Below, piece by piece: positions 1-5,663 of a DNA stretch of 13,149 nucleotides. The number at the start of each line of letters is the position of its first letter. Position 1 is the stretch's first letter. Where the stretch lies: NCBI GenBank assembly GCA_913056415.1, contig CAJXNA010000026.1:1-13149 (forward strand), in the 5' to 3' direction. The DNA is from an uncultured Chloroflexota bacterium (GTDB taxonomy: Bacteria > Chloroflexota > Dehalococcoidia > SM23-28-2 > RBG-16-64-32). Below the pieces are notes generated by a model. It was not told the DNA's origin, did not search any database, and saw nothing but the letters and a program-made list of their open reading frames with translations. The position numbers and the translations under genes were made by a program.

Positions 1-29
1 TGGAGTTCAGACGTGTGCTCTTCCGATCT
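1..29. other. Illumina TruSeq adapter remnant
   Basis: The first 29 bases match exactly the 3' part of the TruSeq read-2 adapter as I know it, ending in GCTCTTCCGATCT. This is library sequence, not genome. Native sequence starts at about position 30. The adapter adds an artificial tail (…GRAHV) to the translated end of the first gene. Confidence 0.97.
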
Positions 30-276
30 CGATGTTCAGTTCGCCGTATACGGGGTAGTCGAATAGCTGCCCCTCGTTGATCGTGTAGATGTTGCGGCGA
101 CCCACACGCTTCTTCTCGATGAAGCCGCCCTCCTCTAGGTCGCGCACTATCTGATACACGGCCCGCTCGGTGAGATTCGTGCCGAACGCGATCTCGCGCA
201 GGGTAGCGCGAGGGTTCTGGAAGAGATGGGTCAGCACCAGTCCGTAGTTGCTCAGGAAGTTCCACTTCTTAGGCAT
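30..276 (-). CDS. Winged helix-turn-helix transcriptional regulator, C-terminus cut by contig edge
   Basis: The protein starts MPKKWNFLSN at 276 and about 82 native residues are present before adapter sequence begins. Residues 24-48 form a helix-turn-helix (LREIAFGTNLTERAVYQIV), followed by a wing at 51-66 (GFIEKKRVGRRNIYTI). The TERAVxxIVxDLEExGFIxxxRVGRRNxY pattern is typical of small MarR/ArsR-like winged-helix regulators of roughly 100-120 residues, so perhaps a quarter is missing. Upstream on the minus strand GGGGGTGA, close to the consensus GGAGGTGA, lies 4 bases before the ATG. It is divergent from the sigma factor gene, and the palindrome at 527-542 is a possible operator. The ligand and targets cannot be told. 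Confidence 0.85.
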
Positions 277-380
277 TCATTCACCCCCGCTGCTCGCGTG
301 GAGGCTGCCGCCGTCTCCGGCGGGCTGCCCCTCGCCGCCAGTTCCGCTTAGATTTTCCCGGATTATTGTCATGAAGTGCC

Positions 381-410
381 TTGACACCCCCATCCGGCTC
401 ACCTTATCCT
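381..410 (+). promoter_or_regulatory. Probable housekeeping promoter for the sigma factor gene
   Basis: TTGACA (381-386) is a perfect -35 box; TATCCT (405-410) follows at 18-base spacing, or TTATCC (404-409) at 17. It points towards the sigma factor start at 605, giving an untranslated leader of nearly 190 bases. No experimental support; the long leader leaves room for further promoters. Confidence 0.5.
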
Positions 411-526
411 GATCTTACCAATGCAGAATCCAGATTCCGTATTAATTCGCTGAAGCGCGATATTAAGATACTGATGTCAAGAACCTGGAAACTACCTTAG
501 TTTATACGGATACGAAATTCAAGTGA

Positions 527-542
527 TATTATGCACATAATA
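527..542. promoter_or_regulatory. Palindrome, candidate operator
   Basis: TATTATGCACATAATA is a perfect 16-bp inverted repeat (TATTATG/CATAATA arms around CA), 62 bases upstream of the sigma factor start and between two divergent genes. Size and symmetry suit a dimeric winged-helix regulator such as the one encoded at 30-276; that link is inference. An AT-rich palindrome of this size could also be chance in this AT-rich stretch. Confidence 0.35.
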
Positions 543-604
543 AAGGTTAAAGTCTAGCACCCGCTTAGCAACCGTTCAGTTTTTCGGAGACGCACCCCGA
601 ACAA

Positions 605-1177
605 ATGCCCTCACTACCTAAGCTCTTCCGCTCCTCAGCCGCGGACAGCGTCAATGAGGCGGCCCGCCGCCTCGACCTGTTCGCCGAGAAGTACCAGCAG
701 TTCTTCCCCCGCGTCTTCGCCTACGTCTACGGCCGCGTGCACAACGTTCATCAGGCGGAGGACCTCTGTTCAGAGGTGTTCGAGCGGGCCTTCGTCAAGA
801 TGGGCTCCCTGCGCAACGATGAGGCGTTCTCCACCTGGCTGTTCACCATCGCCCGCAACCTGGTCACCAGCCAGGCCCGCAAGCGTGGCCGCGAATCCAT
901 CGTTGACCCCGATATCCTGAAGTCCGTAGTCGCCACCAACGTCTCCGTCGAGAACGAGGTGCTGGTCCGCGAGGAGGTGGCGGCGGTGATCGAATGCCTG
1001 AAGACGTTTCCCCAGCGGGAGCAGGATATCGTCTCCCTGAAGTTCGACGCCGAGCTATCTAACAGCCAGATCGCAGGGATAATGAGCCTGAGCGAGCCCA
1101 ACGTCCGCGTCATCCTCTTCCGCACTTTGCGCAAGCTGCGGGAGATGATGAAGTCCAGCGGCGGCTCCGGCGCATAG
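605..1177 (+). CDS. RNA polymerase sigma factor, sigma-70 family, ECF type
   Basis: The 190-residue protein has the two-domain ECF layout. Region 2 is at about 30-95, with QAEDLCSEVFERAF at 50-63 (core binding and -10 recognition) and FSTWLFTIARNLVTSQARKR at 75-94. Region 4 is at about 123-180, with the helix-turn-helix LSNSQIAGIMSLSEPNVRVI (151-170) that reads the -35. It has no sigma region 1 or 3, as expected. The start at 605 is the only plausible upstream start; GGAG lies 15 bases before it, too far for a strong site. No anti-sigma gene adjoins it: the next gene is convergent. The partner that controls it is therefore not visible, though it might be coded beyond the cut regulator. Family assignment is safe, regulon unknown. 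Confidence 0.93.
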   Translation: MPSLPKLFRSSAADSVNEAARRLDLFAEKYQQFFPRVFAYVYGRVHNVHQAEDLCSEVFERAFVKMGSLRNDEAFSTWLFTIARNLVTSQARKRGRESIVDPDILKSVVATNVSVENEVLVREEVAAVIECLKTFPQREQDIVSLKFDAELSNSQIAGIMSLSEPNVRVILFRTLRKLREMMKSSGGSGA

Positions 1178-1211
1178 CCCGCGCTGCCCGACCCAGGATT
1201 GTTCGCCCCGC

Positions 1212-2462
1212 CTACGCCTTCTTCGCCTCCGCTGCCCGCTGCCCGATAACCCCCTCCGAGCGTAGCGCCTCGATCTCCTCCCAGGAGAACCCCGTCTCCA
1301 GCAGCACCTCCTCCGTGTGCTGCCCGAACTCCGGCGCCGGCCTGCGAATGCTGCCCGGCGTGCCGTGCAGGTTCACCGCCGGGCTCACCATCTTGATCGG
1401 CCCGTGGGACGGGTGCTCGAAGGTGGTCACCATATCGTTCGCCGCTATCTGTGGGTCGGCCGCCAGCTCACCGTACTCCTGCACCACCTCCACGATCATG
1501 TCGTGCCGTCGCAGCAGCTCCACCCACTCCCGCGCCGGCTTGGCGGCGAACAGCTCGTCCAGCTTGGCGATCAGGCCCATAAGGTCGGTGGCGTGCGTGC
1601 GCATCCAGTCGATGCTCAGCTCGTCCGGCTCCAGCAGGACGCCCGTCGCCTCCTCCATCGCCTTTCGGAAGACGGGCCAGTAGCGGCCCACCTGGGCCAT
1701 CGCCAGGATCACCCACTTGCCGTCCTTCGCCTTATAGTGGTTCCACAGAGGGCTCGTCAGCTTCCGCGATATGCGCGCCAGCGGCTGGCCGGCGTAGGTG
1801 CCGCTGGTCAGGAAGCTGGTGATGTTGAACGCCTGCGAGGCGAGCGTCCCCTGGAGGAGCGACCCGTCCAGCGATTGCCCCTCACCGGTGCGCTCGCGGT
1901 GGAACAGCGCCACGGCTATGCCGTAAGAGAGCAGGAAGGCGCTGACCTGGTCCGCGAAGCCGTTGAACGTGCGCGTGGGCGGCGTCTCCGGCTCTCCAGT
2001 GACGCTCATCAGGCCGCCCCGCGCCTGGGCCAGCGGGTCCAACGCCGGGTTGTTCGCATCCGGCCCCTTCAGCCCGAACCCAGACGCGGAGCAGTAGATC
2101 AGCTTGGGGTTCATCTTGGACAGCGTCTCGTAGTCGATGCCCAGGCGCTTGTTCACCCCCGGCCGGAAGTTCTGCACCACTACGTCGGCGTCCTCCACCA
2201 GACGGTAGAACACCTCCCGCCCGCGCTCGGCCTTGAGGTCGAGGACGATGCCGCGCTTGTTGCGGTTGTGCGTCTCGAAGTAGGCGTTGACGCCGCCGGG
2301 CGTGAGCTCGTAGCGGATCAGGGAGCGCCCCGGGTCGGGCGAGTCCGGCCCCTCGATCTTGATCACGTCCGCGCCCCAGTCGGCCAGCATCGCCGTGGTC
2401 ATCGGCCCCTGCTGCCAGATCGTCAGGTCCAGGACGCGTATGCCCTCAAACGCCTGCATCAT
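1212..2462 (-). CDS. CoA-transferase family III (CaiB/BaiF) protein
   Basis: The 416-residue length is normal for the family, which moves CoA between carboxylic acids. Signature segments include LDLTIWQQGPMTTAMLADWG (11-30), then ADVIKIEGP, NRNKRGIVLDL (67-77), DADVVVQNFRPGV (91-103) and FADQVSAF (169-176), where D171 aligns with the catalytic aspartate (Asp169 of formyl-CoA transferase). RTGEGQSLDGSL follows, as usual. The start is a double ATG (2457-2462); one base separates it from the stop of the Sir2 gene, so the two are translationally coupled. It is the last gene of the yjbQ-sir2-CoA-transferase operon and converges on the sigma factor. Substrate cannot be read from sequence: carnitine, formate, mesaconate and bile-acid enzymes all belong here. 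Confidence 0.93.
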   Translation of the reverse strand: MMQAFEGIRVLDLTIWQQGPMTTAMLADWGADVIKIEGPDSPDPGRSLIRYELTPGGVNAYFETHNRNKRGIVLDLKAERGREVFYRLVEDADVVVQNFRPGVNKRLGIDYETLSKMNPKLIYCSASGFGLKGPDANNPALDPLAQARGGLMSVTGEPETPPTRTFNGFADQVSAFLLSYGIAVALFHRERTGEGQSLDGSLLQGTLASQAFNITSFLTSGTYAGQPLARISRKLTSPLWNHYKAKDGKWVILAMAQVGRYWPVFRKAMEEATGVLLEPDELSIDWMRTHATDLMGLIAKLDELFAAKPAREWVELLRRHDMIVEVVQEYGELAADPQIAANDMVTTFEHPSHGPIKMVSPAVNLHGTPGSIRRPAPEFGQHTEEVLLETGFSWEEIEALRSEGVIGQRAAEAKKA

Positions 2463-2463
2463 G

Positions 2464-3273
2464 TCACTCCTCCGCCAACTCCCGCAGGCGCGTCACCACC
2501 AGCGGCAGCGATTCCCCCGAAGGCGCCCGCAGCACCACGTCCGCGATCTCCGTGAGCGGCGTCTCGTTTGGGTTCACTTCGATGAGGCTGCCGCCGCTGC
2601 GTTTGACGTCCAGCGGGAACCCCGCCGCCGGGTACACCTGCGCCGAAGTCCCCACCAGCAGCATGCAATCGCACACCTGCGCCTGCCGGATGCACTCGTC
2701 CAGGGCGTCGCGCGGTATCGGCTCCCCGAACATCACCGTATCGCTCTTGACTATGCCGGCGCACTCAGGGCACTTCGGCGGCAGCTCGTCGATGGGGAAC
2801 TCGTCCAGGGGCCAGCGCTGGCTACAGCCCAGGCAGCGCAGCTTCGTGCGGTTGCCGTGGATCTCCGTGATGGCGCGGCTGCCCGCCTCCTGGTGCAGAT
2901 TATCGATGTTCTGGGTAATGATGTGCTTCAGGTAGCCCAGCTCCTCCATCTCCTTGAGGGCCGCGTGTCCGGCGTTGGGCTTCGCCTGGGCCAGCGCGTC
3001 CATCAGCTCCTGGTACGAGCCGGTGCGGCTGATCCGCTGCTCCCACCACTCCTTGGGGTCCTCCATGAAGCGCTCGTAGCCCCGCATGTCCGGCTCGCCG
3101 TACTTGGTCCAGAGGCCGCCCGGGCCGCGGAAGGGCGGGATGCCGCTCTCCACCGACAGGCCCGCGCCCACCAACGCCACCACGTGGTTGGCGCGGTGTA
3201 TGAGCTGCGCCGTCTCTTCGACGGCTTGCTCCAGGCCCCGCCCTGAGCCTGTCGAAGGGTCGGCATCGCTCAT
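2464..3273 (-). CDS. cobB: Sir2-family NAD-dependent protein deacylase (sirtuin)
   Basis: The 269-residue enzyme removes acyl groups from protein lysines with NAD+. The NAD-binding GAGLSVESGIPPFRG is at 36-50, TQNIDNLHQ at 120-128, the catalytic histidine is H139 in EIHGN, and a four-cysteine zinc site is formed by C147/C150 and C168/C171. GTSAQVYPAAGFP (208-220) and EVNPNE (232-237) complete the Rossmann core. The ATG overlaps the stop of yjbQ (ATGA, 3270-3273) and the gene lies one base before the CoA-transferase. Residues 5-13 (DPSTGSGRG) are encoded by a CCTGAGCCTGTCGAAGG-type repeat, so the extreme N-terminus is repeat-derived and probably dispensable. A sirtuin beside an acyl-CoA enzyme suggests control of acylation, which is inference. 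Confidence 0.95.
   Translation of the reverse strand: MSDADPSTGSGRGLEQAVEETAQLIHRANHVVALVGAGLSVESGIPPFRGPGGLWTKYGEPDMRGYERFMEDPKEWWEQRISRTGSYQELMDALAQAKPNAGHAALKEMEELGYLKHIITQNIDNLHQEAGSRAITEIHGNRTKLRCLGCSQRWPLDEFPIDELPPKCPECAGIVKSDTVMFGEPIPRDALDECIRQAQVCDCMLLVGTSAQVYPAAGFPLDVKRSGGSLIEVNPNETPLTEIADVVLRAPSGESLPLVVTRLRELAEE
3241..3259. repeat. Dispersed palindromic repeat inside the sirtuin gene
   Basis: CCCTGAGCCTGTCGAAGGG occurs here and identically at 12346-12364, with related units at 3731-3776. CCCT…AGGG arms make it partly palindromic. On the minus strand it is translated as DPSTGSG near the sirtuin N-terminus. Confidence 0.85.
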
Positions 3274-3719
3274 AAGTCTGTCAGTCCCTCCCCCTTAGAA
3301 GCCGCCTCCGCCTGCGTCTGCACACCAGCCGCCACCACCGTCACCTGCAGCTCCCGCTCGCGCGGGCCGTCGAACTCCGCCAGGAACACGCCCTGCCAAC
3401 GACCCAGCGCCAACCGCCCCGCGGTCACCGGCGCCGACGCTGACTGGCCGACTAGGCTGGACTTGATATGGGCGTGGGCGTTCCCCTCGAGGTGGTGGTA
3501 GGAGGCGTCGCTGGGCACCAGCGCCTCCAGCTTTTCCAACAGGTCGCGCCCCACGTCGGGGTCGGCGTTCTCGTTGATCACCAGGCCCGCTGTGGTGTGC
3601 GGCACGAACAGGTGGCAGACGCCCTCCTCCACACCCGACCGTCGCACGGCGTCGGCGACCTGCTCGGTGACGTCCTCCAGGCATTTGGCGGACCGGCTGC
3701 GCACTCGTATCCGCTCCAT
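3270..3719 (-). CDS. yjbQ: YjbQ/UPF0047 family, secondary thiamine-phosphate synthase
   Basis: The 149-residue protein matches the YjbQ family throughout: HTTAGLVINENADPDV at 41-56, HLEGNAHAHIKSSLVG at 76-91 and GRWQGVFLAEFDGPR at 106-120. The conserved histidines and carboxylates in these blocks form the presumed metal/active site. Family members are annotated as secondary thiamine-phosphate synthases because E. coli YjbQ can replace ThiE; the physiological reaction is less certain. A very strong ribosome site, GGGAGGT, lies 7 bases before the ATG. It is the first gene of the minus-strand operon with sirtuin and CoA-transferase, and divergent from thiD. Its presence between thiamine genes fits a thiamine role, although a true thiE also exists at 12298-12963. 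Confidence 0.92.
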   Translation of the reverse strand: MERIRVRSRSAKCLEDVTEQVADAVRRSGVEEGVCHLFVPHTTAGLVINENADPDVGRDLLEKLEALVPSDASYHHLEGNAHAHIKSSLVGQSASAPVTAGRLALGRWQGVFLAEFDGPRERELQVTVVAAGVQTQAEAASKGEGLTDL

Positions 3720-3730
3720 CTCGGCTACCT

Positions 3731-3776
3731 CCCTTCGGCAGGCTCAGGGCAGGCCCTTCGGCGGGCTCAGGACAGG
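3731..3776. repeat. Two tandem 23-bp repeat units
   Basis: Unit 1 (3731-3753) and unit 2 (3754-3776) begin CCCTTCGGC and end CAGG; they differ at two bases. They are variants of the repeat seen at 3241-3259 and 12346-12364. Unit 1 abuts the yjbQ ribosome binding site: on the minus strand its AAGGG runs straight into AGGT. Confidence 0.8.
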
Positions 3777-3789
3777 CCTTCGCCGACCC

Positions 3790-3818
3790 ATTATAGCCAG
3801 TCGGGCGGTGGGCTGGCA
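3790..3818 (-). promoter_or_regulatory. Probable promoter of the yjbQ-sir2-CoA-transferase operon
   Basis: On the minus strand a perfect TATAAT (3795-3790) is preceded at 17 bases by TGCCAG (a weak TTGACA-like -35). Transcription would start at about 3783, leaving a leader of about 64 bases that contains the tandem repeats and the strong yjbQ ribosome site. The -10 is rare in this GC-rich context, which supports it. Confidence 0.55.
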
Positions 3819-3822
3819 GCCC

Positions 3823-3840
3823 TGTCTACCGGCAGGCGGG
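3823..3840. repeat. CTACCGGCAGGC repeat, second family
   Basis: CTACCGGCAGGC followed by GGG here; the same 12 bases plus AGG recur inside the TenI-like gene at 8506-8520. Followed by GC-rich inverted sequence (GCCTGCTGCGGGCAGGC, 3840-3856). Confidence 0.6.
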
Positions 3841-3895
3841 CCTGCTGCGGGCAGGCTTGACCGCACGTCGCCTCAGGGCTAGGTTGGGTGGTGCC

Positions 3896-4687
3896 ATGCC
3901 CAGCGTCCTAACCATCGCGGGCTCCGACTCCAGCGCCGGTGCCGGCATCCAGGCCGACCTGAAGACGTTCGCCGCTCTGGGTGTATACGGCACCTGTGCT
4001 GTCACTGCTATCACCGCCCAGAACACCCGCGGCGTCACCGCCGTGCAGGAGACGCCGCCGGGTATTGTCGCCGCCCAGATCGATGCCGTGGTGGCGGATA
4101 TTCGCCCGGACGCCGTCAAGACCGGGATGCTGGCCAGCGCCCCCATCATCGAGGTCGTCGCCGCCAAGGTGCGAGAGCACGGCCTACCGAATCTGGTCGT
4201 CGATCCAGTGATGGTCGCCAAGAGCGGCGACCGACTGCTGCGTGACGATGCGGTGACCGTCCTGCGCGACCTACTGCTCCCGCTGGCCGCCGTTGTGACG
4301 CCTAACCTGCCGGAGGCCGAGGTGCTGGCTGGCTTCGCTATTGATTCCGATGAGGACGTGCGCAGGGCCGCGAAGGAGATCGTGGGCCTGGGCGCGCGCT
4401 CGGTGGTGGTGAAGGGCGGTCACCGGGAGGCCGCCGAGGCCGTGGACGTCCTGTACGACGGTGCCACCATTCGCGACTACTCCGCACCCCGTATCGATAC
4501 GACGTCCACGCACGGCACCGGCTGCACCTTCGCCTCCGCCATCGCCGCCTACCTCGCCCGCGGAGAGCCGCTCGCCGAGGCGGTGGGCCAGGCGAAAGAG
4601 TATCTGACGGAGGCGCTGCGCCGCGCCTACCCCATCGGCGGCGGCCACGGCCCCGTCCATCACTTCCACCGTTTCTGGGAAGAGTGA
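3896..4687 (+). CDS. thiD: Hydroxymethylpyrimidine/phosphomethylpyrimidine kinase
   Basis: ThiD phosphorylates HMP and HMP-P to HMP-PP, the pyrimidine half of thiamine. The 263-residue product is of family length. It starts PSVLTIAGSDSSAGAGIQAD (2-21), with the substrate-binding AGSDSxAGAGIQAD motif; DPVMVAKSGDRLL is at 103-115, TPNLPEAE at 135-142, VKGGH at 172-176 and the anion-hole GTGCTFASAIAA at 207-218 with Cys210. I chose ATG 3896 because the family begins one or two residues before the glycine-rich motif. The upstream TTG at 3857 would add 13 residues made from repeat sequence. It is divergent from yjbQ and 25 bases before the VOC gene. No clear promoter was found; the ribosome site (GGTGG) is weak. 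Confidence 0.95.
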   Translation: MPSVLTIAGSDSSAGAGIQADLKTFAALGVYGTCAVTAITAQNTRGVTAVQETPPGIVAAQIDAVVADIRPDAVKTGMLASAPIIEVVAAKVREHGLPNLVVDPVMVAKSGDRLLRDDAVTVLRDLLLPLAAVVTPNLPEAEVLAGFAIDSDEDVRRAAKEIVGLGARSVVVKGGHREAAEAVDVLYDGATIRDYSAPRIDTTSTHGTGCTFASAIAAYLARGEPLAEAVGQAKEYLTEALRRAYPIGGGHGPVHHFHRFWEE

Positions 4688-4712
4688 TAGCCATAATCGA
4701 AGGGTGAAGGAC

Positions 4713-5102
4713 ATGTCGACGTTCAAGCTTGACCATATCGATCATGTAGCGCTCACCGTAAGGGATGTGAAGCGTTCAGTCGCCTGGTACAAGGAAGTGC
4801 TTGGCTTAGAGCGGCGATACGAGGAGGCCTGGGGCGATTACCCAGCCGTGGTCGGGGCGGGGGAAACGTCGTTGGCGCTGTTTCCCTGCGAGTCGCCCAA
4901 TCCCAAGCCGCGACCGGACCACGATACCATCGCCATGCGGCACGTGGCGTTCGCCATGGACCGCGCGAATTTCCAGCAGGCTCAAGCACGCTTTCAAGAG
5001 CTGGGCATCGAATTCGATTTCGAAGACCACACTATATGTCACTCTATCTACATCTCGGATCCCGATGGTCATCAGCTTGAGGTCACTACGTACGACATCT
5101 GA
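4713..5102 (+). CDS. VOC superfamily (glyoxalase/dioxygenase-like) protein
   Basis: This 129-residue protein has two βαβββ modules typical of vicinal oxygen chelate enzymes. DHIDHVALTVRDVKRSVAWY opens the first module, MRHVAFAMD the second, and HQLEVTTYD closes it; the histidines of DHVAL and RHVAF and the glutamate of LEVTTY are the expected metal ligands. The ATG at 4713 is preceded by AAGGGTG at 6-base spacing; a GTG at 4704 would add three residues. It follows thiD closely and is followed by a hairpin terminator, so they are likely co-transcribed. The substrate is unknown: glyoxalase, fosfomycin-resistance-like, and ring-cleavage members share this fold. Its codon choice is less GC-biased than thiD's. 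Confidence 0.85.
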   Translation: MSTFKLDHIDHVALTVRDVKRSVAWYKEVLGLERRYEEAWGDYPAVVGAGETSLALFPCESPNPKPRPDHDTIAMRHVAFAMDRANFQQAQARFQELGIEFDFEDHTICHSIYISDPDGHQLEVTTYDI

Positions 5103-5134
5103 CCGGGGTTGGGAGCTGCTAGCGGTCGCACAAA

Positions 5135-5218
5135 GAGAACGGCGCCCCGATCATATCGGGGCGCCTTGTCTCACCGCCGCTGTGCTGCTGTTGCAGCTGG
5201 AGGAAGCGATACTTTCCG
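5135..5218 (-). ncRNA. Candidate small RNA (mini-unit 1)
   Basis: A promoter in the 47-bp repeat (-35 TTGACC at 5254-5249, -10 TACGCT at 5230-5225, 18-base spacing) would start a minus-strand transcript at about 5218 that ends at the hairpin 5165-5141, about 85 bases. It contains no ATG ORF. It carries CUUCCUCC (complement of 5200-5207), an anti-Shine-Dalgarno-like sequence that is often the seed of small regulatory RNAs. The unit mirrors mini-unit 2 upstream. No covariation or expression evidence is available here. Confidence 0.35.
5141..5168. terminator. Hairpin terminator, probably bidirectional
   Basis: An 11-bp perfect stem (GGCGCCCCGAT, 5141-5151; ATCGGGGCGCC, 5155-5165) with a 3-base loop. 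On the plus strand it is followed by TTGTCTC and could end the thiD-VOC transcript; on the minus strand by GTTCTCTTTG, ending mini-unit 1. Confidence 0.75.
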
Positions 5219-5246
5219 TATACCAGCGTAGTCCAGACCTCCAAAG

Positions 5247-5293
5247 GGGGTCAACCGTTTCTTTACGAACGCAAGGTTGAGATTCGGTTAACG
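5247..5293 (-). repeat. 47-bp promoter repeat, copy 1
   Basis: Matches copy 2 (5540-5586) at 45 of 47 positions; the differences are at positions 25 and 28 of the unit. On the minus strand it carries the -35 box TTGACC at its downstream end and, further upstream, CGTTAACCGA and TTCGTAAAGAA-like half-sites, as a regulated promoter would. TCAACC (5251-5256) and GGTTGA (5275-5280) are inverted within it. Confidence 0.9.
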
Positions 5294-5317
5294 ACACCGT
5301 GGGTTGGCGCTGAAAAG

Positions 5318-5351
5318 AGAGCAGCGCCCCGATGCATCGGGGCGCTGCTCT
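5318..5351 (-). terminator. 34-bp palindromic terminator of mini-unit 2
   Basis: A perfect palindrome: 16-base arms, each containing GCGCCCCGAT or its complement, around GC. On the minus strand it is followed by CTTTTCA, giving an intrinsic terminator; on the plus strand the following GCTTGT is poor. The core GCGCCCCGAT/ATCGGGGCGC is shared with the terminator at 5141-5165. Confidence 0.8.
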
Positions 5352-5394
5352 GCTTGTATCCGCTATTGCTAACGGGTATCAGAAAGGAGGAATC

Positions 5395-5490
5395 TCAAAG
5401 CCAGGTAATCCCCGTCCCACCGTTGGCGATGACGAGGCAGCTCACCATGAGCGCCGCGAGGATGGACAGAGCAGTCATTGTTGTGATCAT
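5395..5490 (-). CDS. Small hydrophobic membrane peptide, 31 residues
   Basis: The ORF runs from ATG 5490 to TGA 5395. The peptide begins MITTMTA, has a hydrophobic stretch LSILAALMVSCLVIA (8-22), then NGGTGITWL, and carries no charged residue. That is consistent with one membrane-spanning helix. AAGGGAGGG (5505-5497) lies 6 bases before the ATG, one of the best ribosome sites in the window. A promoter (-35 TTGACC 5547-5542, 17 bases, -10 TAGCCT 5524-5519) predicts a start at about 5512, just upstream of that site, and the 34-bp terminator closes the unit 44 bases after the stop. I do not recognise a family. It could be a type I toxin-like peptide, a small membrane regulator, or a leader peptide. 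Confidence 0.6.
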   Translation of the reverse strand: MITTMTALSILAALMVSCLVIANGGTGITWL

Positions 5491-5518
5491 CTCAAACCCT
5501 CCCTTCAGGTTCAATTCC

Positions 5519-5547
5519 AGGCTATCCCTTCGTCTGTAAGGGGTCAA
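5519..5547 (-). promoter_or_regulatory. Promoter of the small peptide gene
   Basis: TTGACC (5547-5542) and TAGCCT (5524-5519) are separated by exactly 17 bases on the minus strand. The -35 is the downstream end of the 47-bp repeat, and the predicted start leaves about 22 bases of leader including the strong ribosome site. Confidence 0.5.
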
Positions 5548-5586
5548 CCGTTTCTTTACGAACACAGGGTTGAGATTCGGTTAACG
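5540..5586 (-). repeat. 47-bp promoter repeat, copy 2
   Basis: Second copy of the repeat at 5247-5293, same orientation, 293 bp away. It supplies the -35 box for the small peptide unit. Its outer end lies 29 bases from the divergent thiC promoter. Confidence 0.9.
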
Positions 5587-5615
5587 CGAGGCGCGGGCCA
5601 CAGCCTGGCCTCCGG

Positions 5616-5644
5616 TTGACGCTCCCCTTGGGCGATGCTACCCT
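5616..5644 (+). promoter_or_regulatory. Promoter of the TPP riboswitch-thiC operon
   Basis: TTGACG (5616-5621), 17 bases, TACCCT (5639-5644). The predicted start near 5651 is about a dozen bases before the aptamer, which is the usual geometry. Position and spacing together make it convincing. Confidence 0.7.
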
Positions 5645-5663
5645 GAGCCTGAACCGAATACCA

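Larger units (their letters stand above)
277..604. other. AT-rich intergenic region between divergent regulator and sigma factor
   Basis: This 328-bp stretch has no convincing gene; only ORFs of fewer than 15 codons without ribosome binding sites were seen (for example from ATG at 371 and 421). About 350-560 is clearly richer in A/T than the flanking genes. It holds a promoter-like pair at 381-410 and a 16-bp palindrome at 527-542. Confidence 0.7.

Noticed and set aside
1178..1211. Terminator between the convergent sigma factor and CoA-transferase genes
   Set aside because: No stem with a following T-tract was found in the 34-bp gap.
1317..2555. Long plus-strand ORF of 412 codons opposite the CoA-transferase
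   Set aside because: It is rich in R, H, L, V and Q without any domain, as expected for the complement of a GC-rich gene; the minus-strand frame has full family motifs.
2359..3246. 295-codon plus-strand ORF opposite the sirtuin
   Set aside because: Antisense shadow; the sirtuin frame has all catalytic and zinc residues.
3857..3895. TTG start extending ThiD by 13 residues
   Set aside because: The extension comes from the repeat-rich spacer and ThiD proteins begin close to the AGSDSxAGAG motif, so ATG 3896 is preferred.
5247..5586. CRISPR array or insertion sequence ends
   Set aside because: Only two repeat copies 293 bp apart, no cas genes, no transposase; the copies are in direct orientation and fit promoters better.
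5332..5619. 95-codon plus-strand ORF through the repeat region
   Set aside because: No ribosome site, crosses a perfect terminator palindrome and the 47-bp repeat, and no recognisable protein features.
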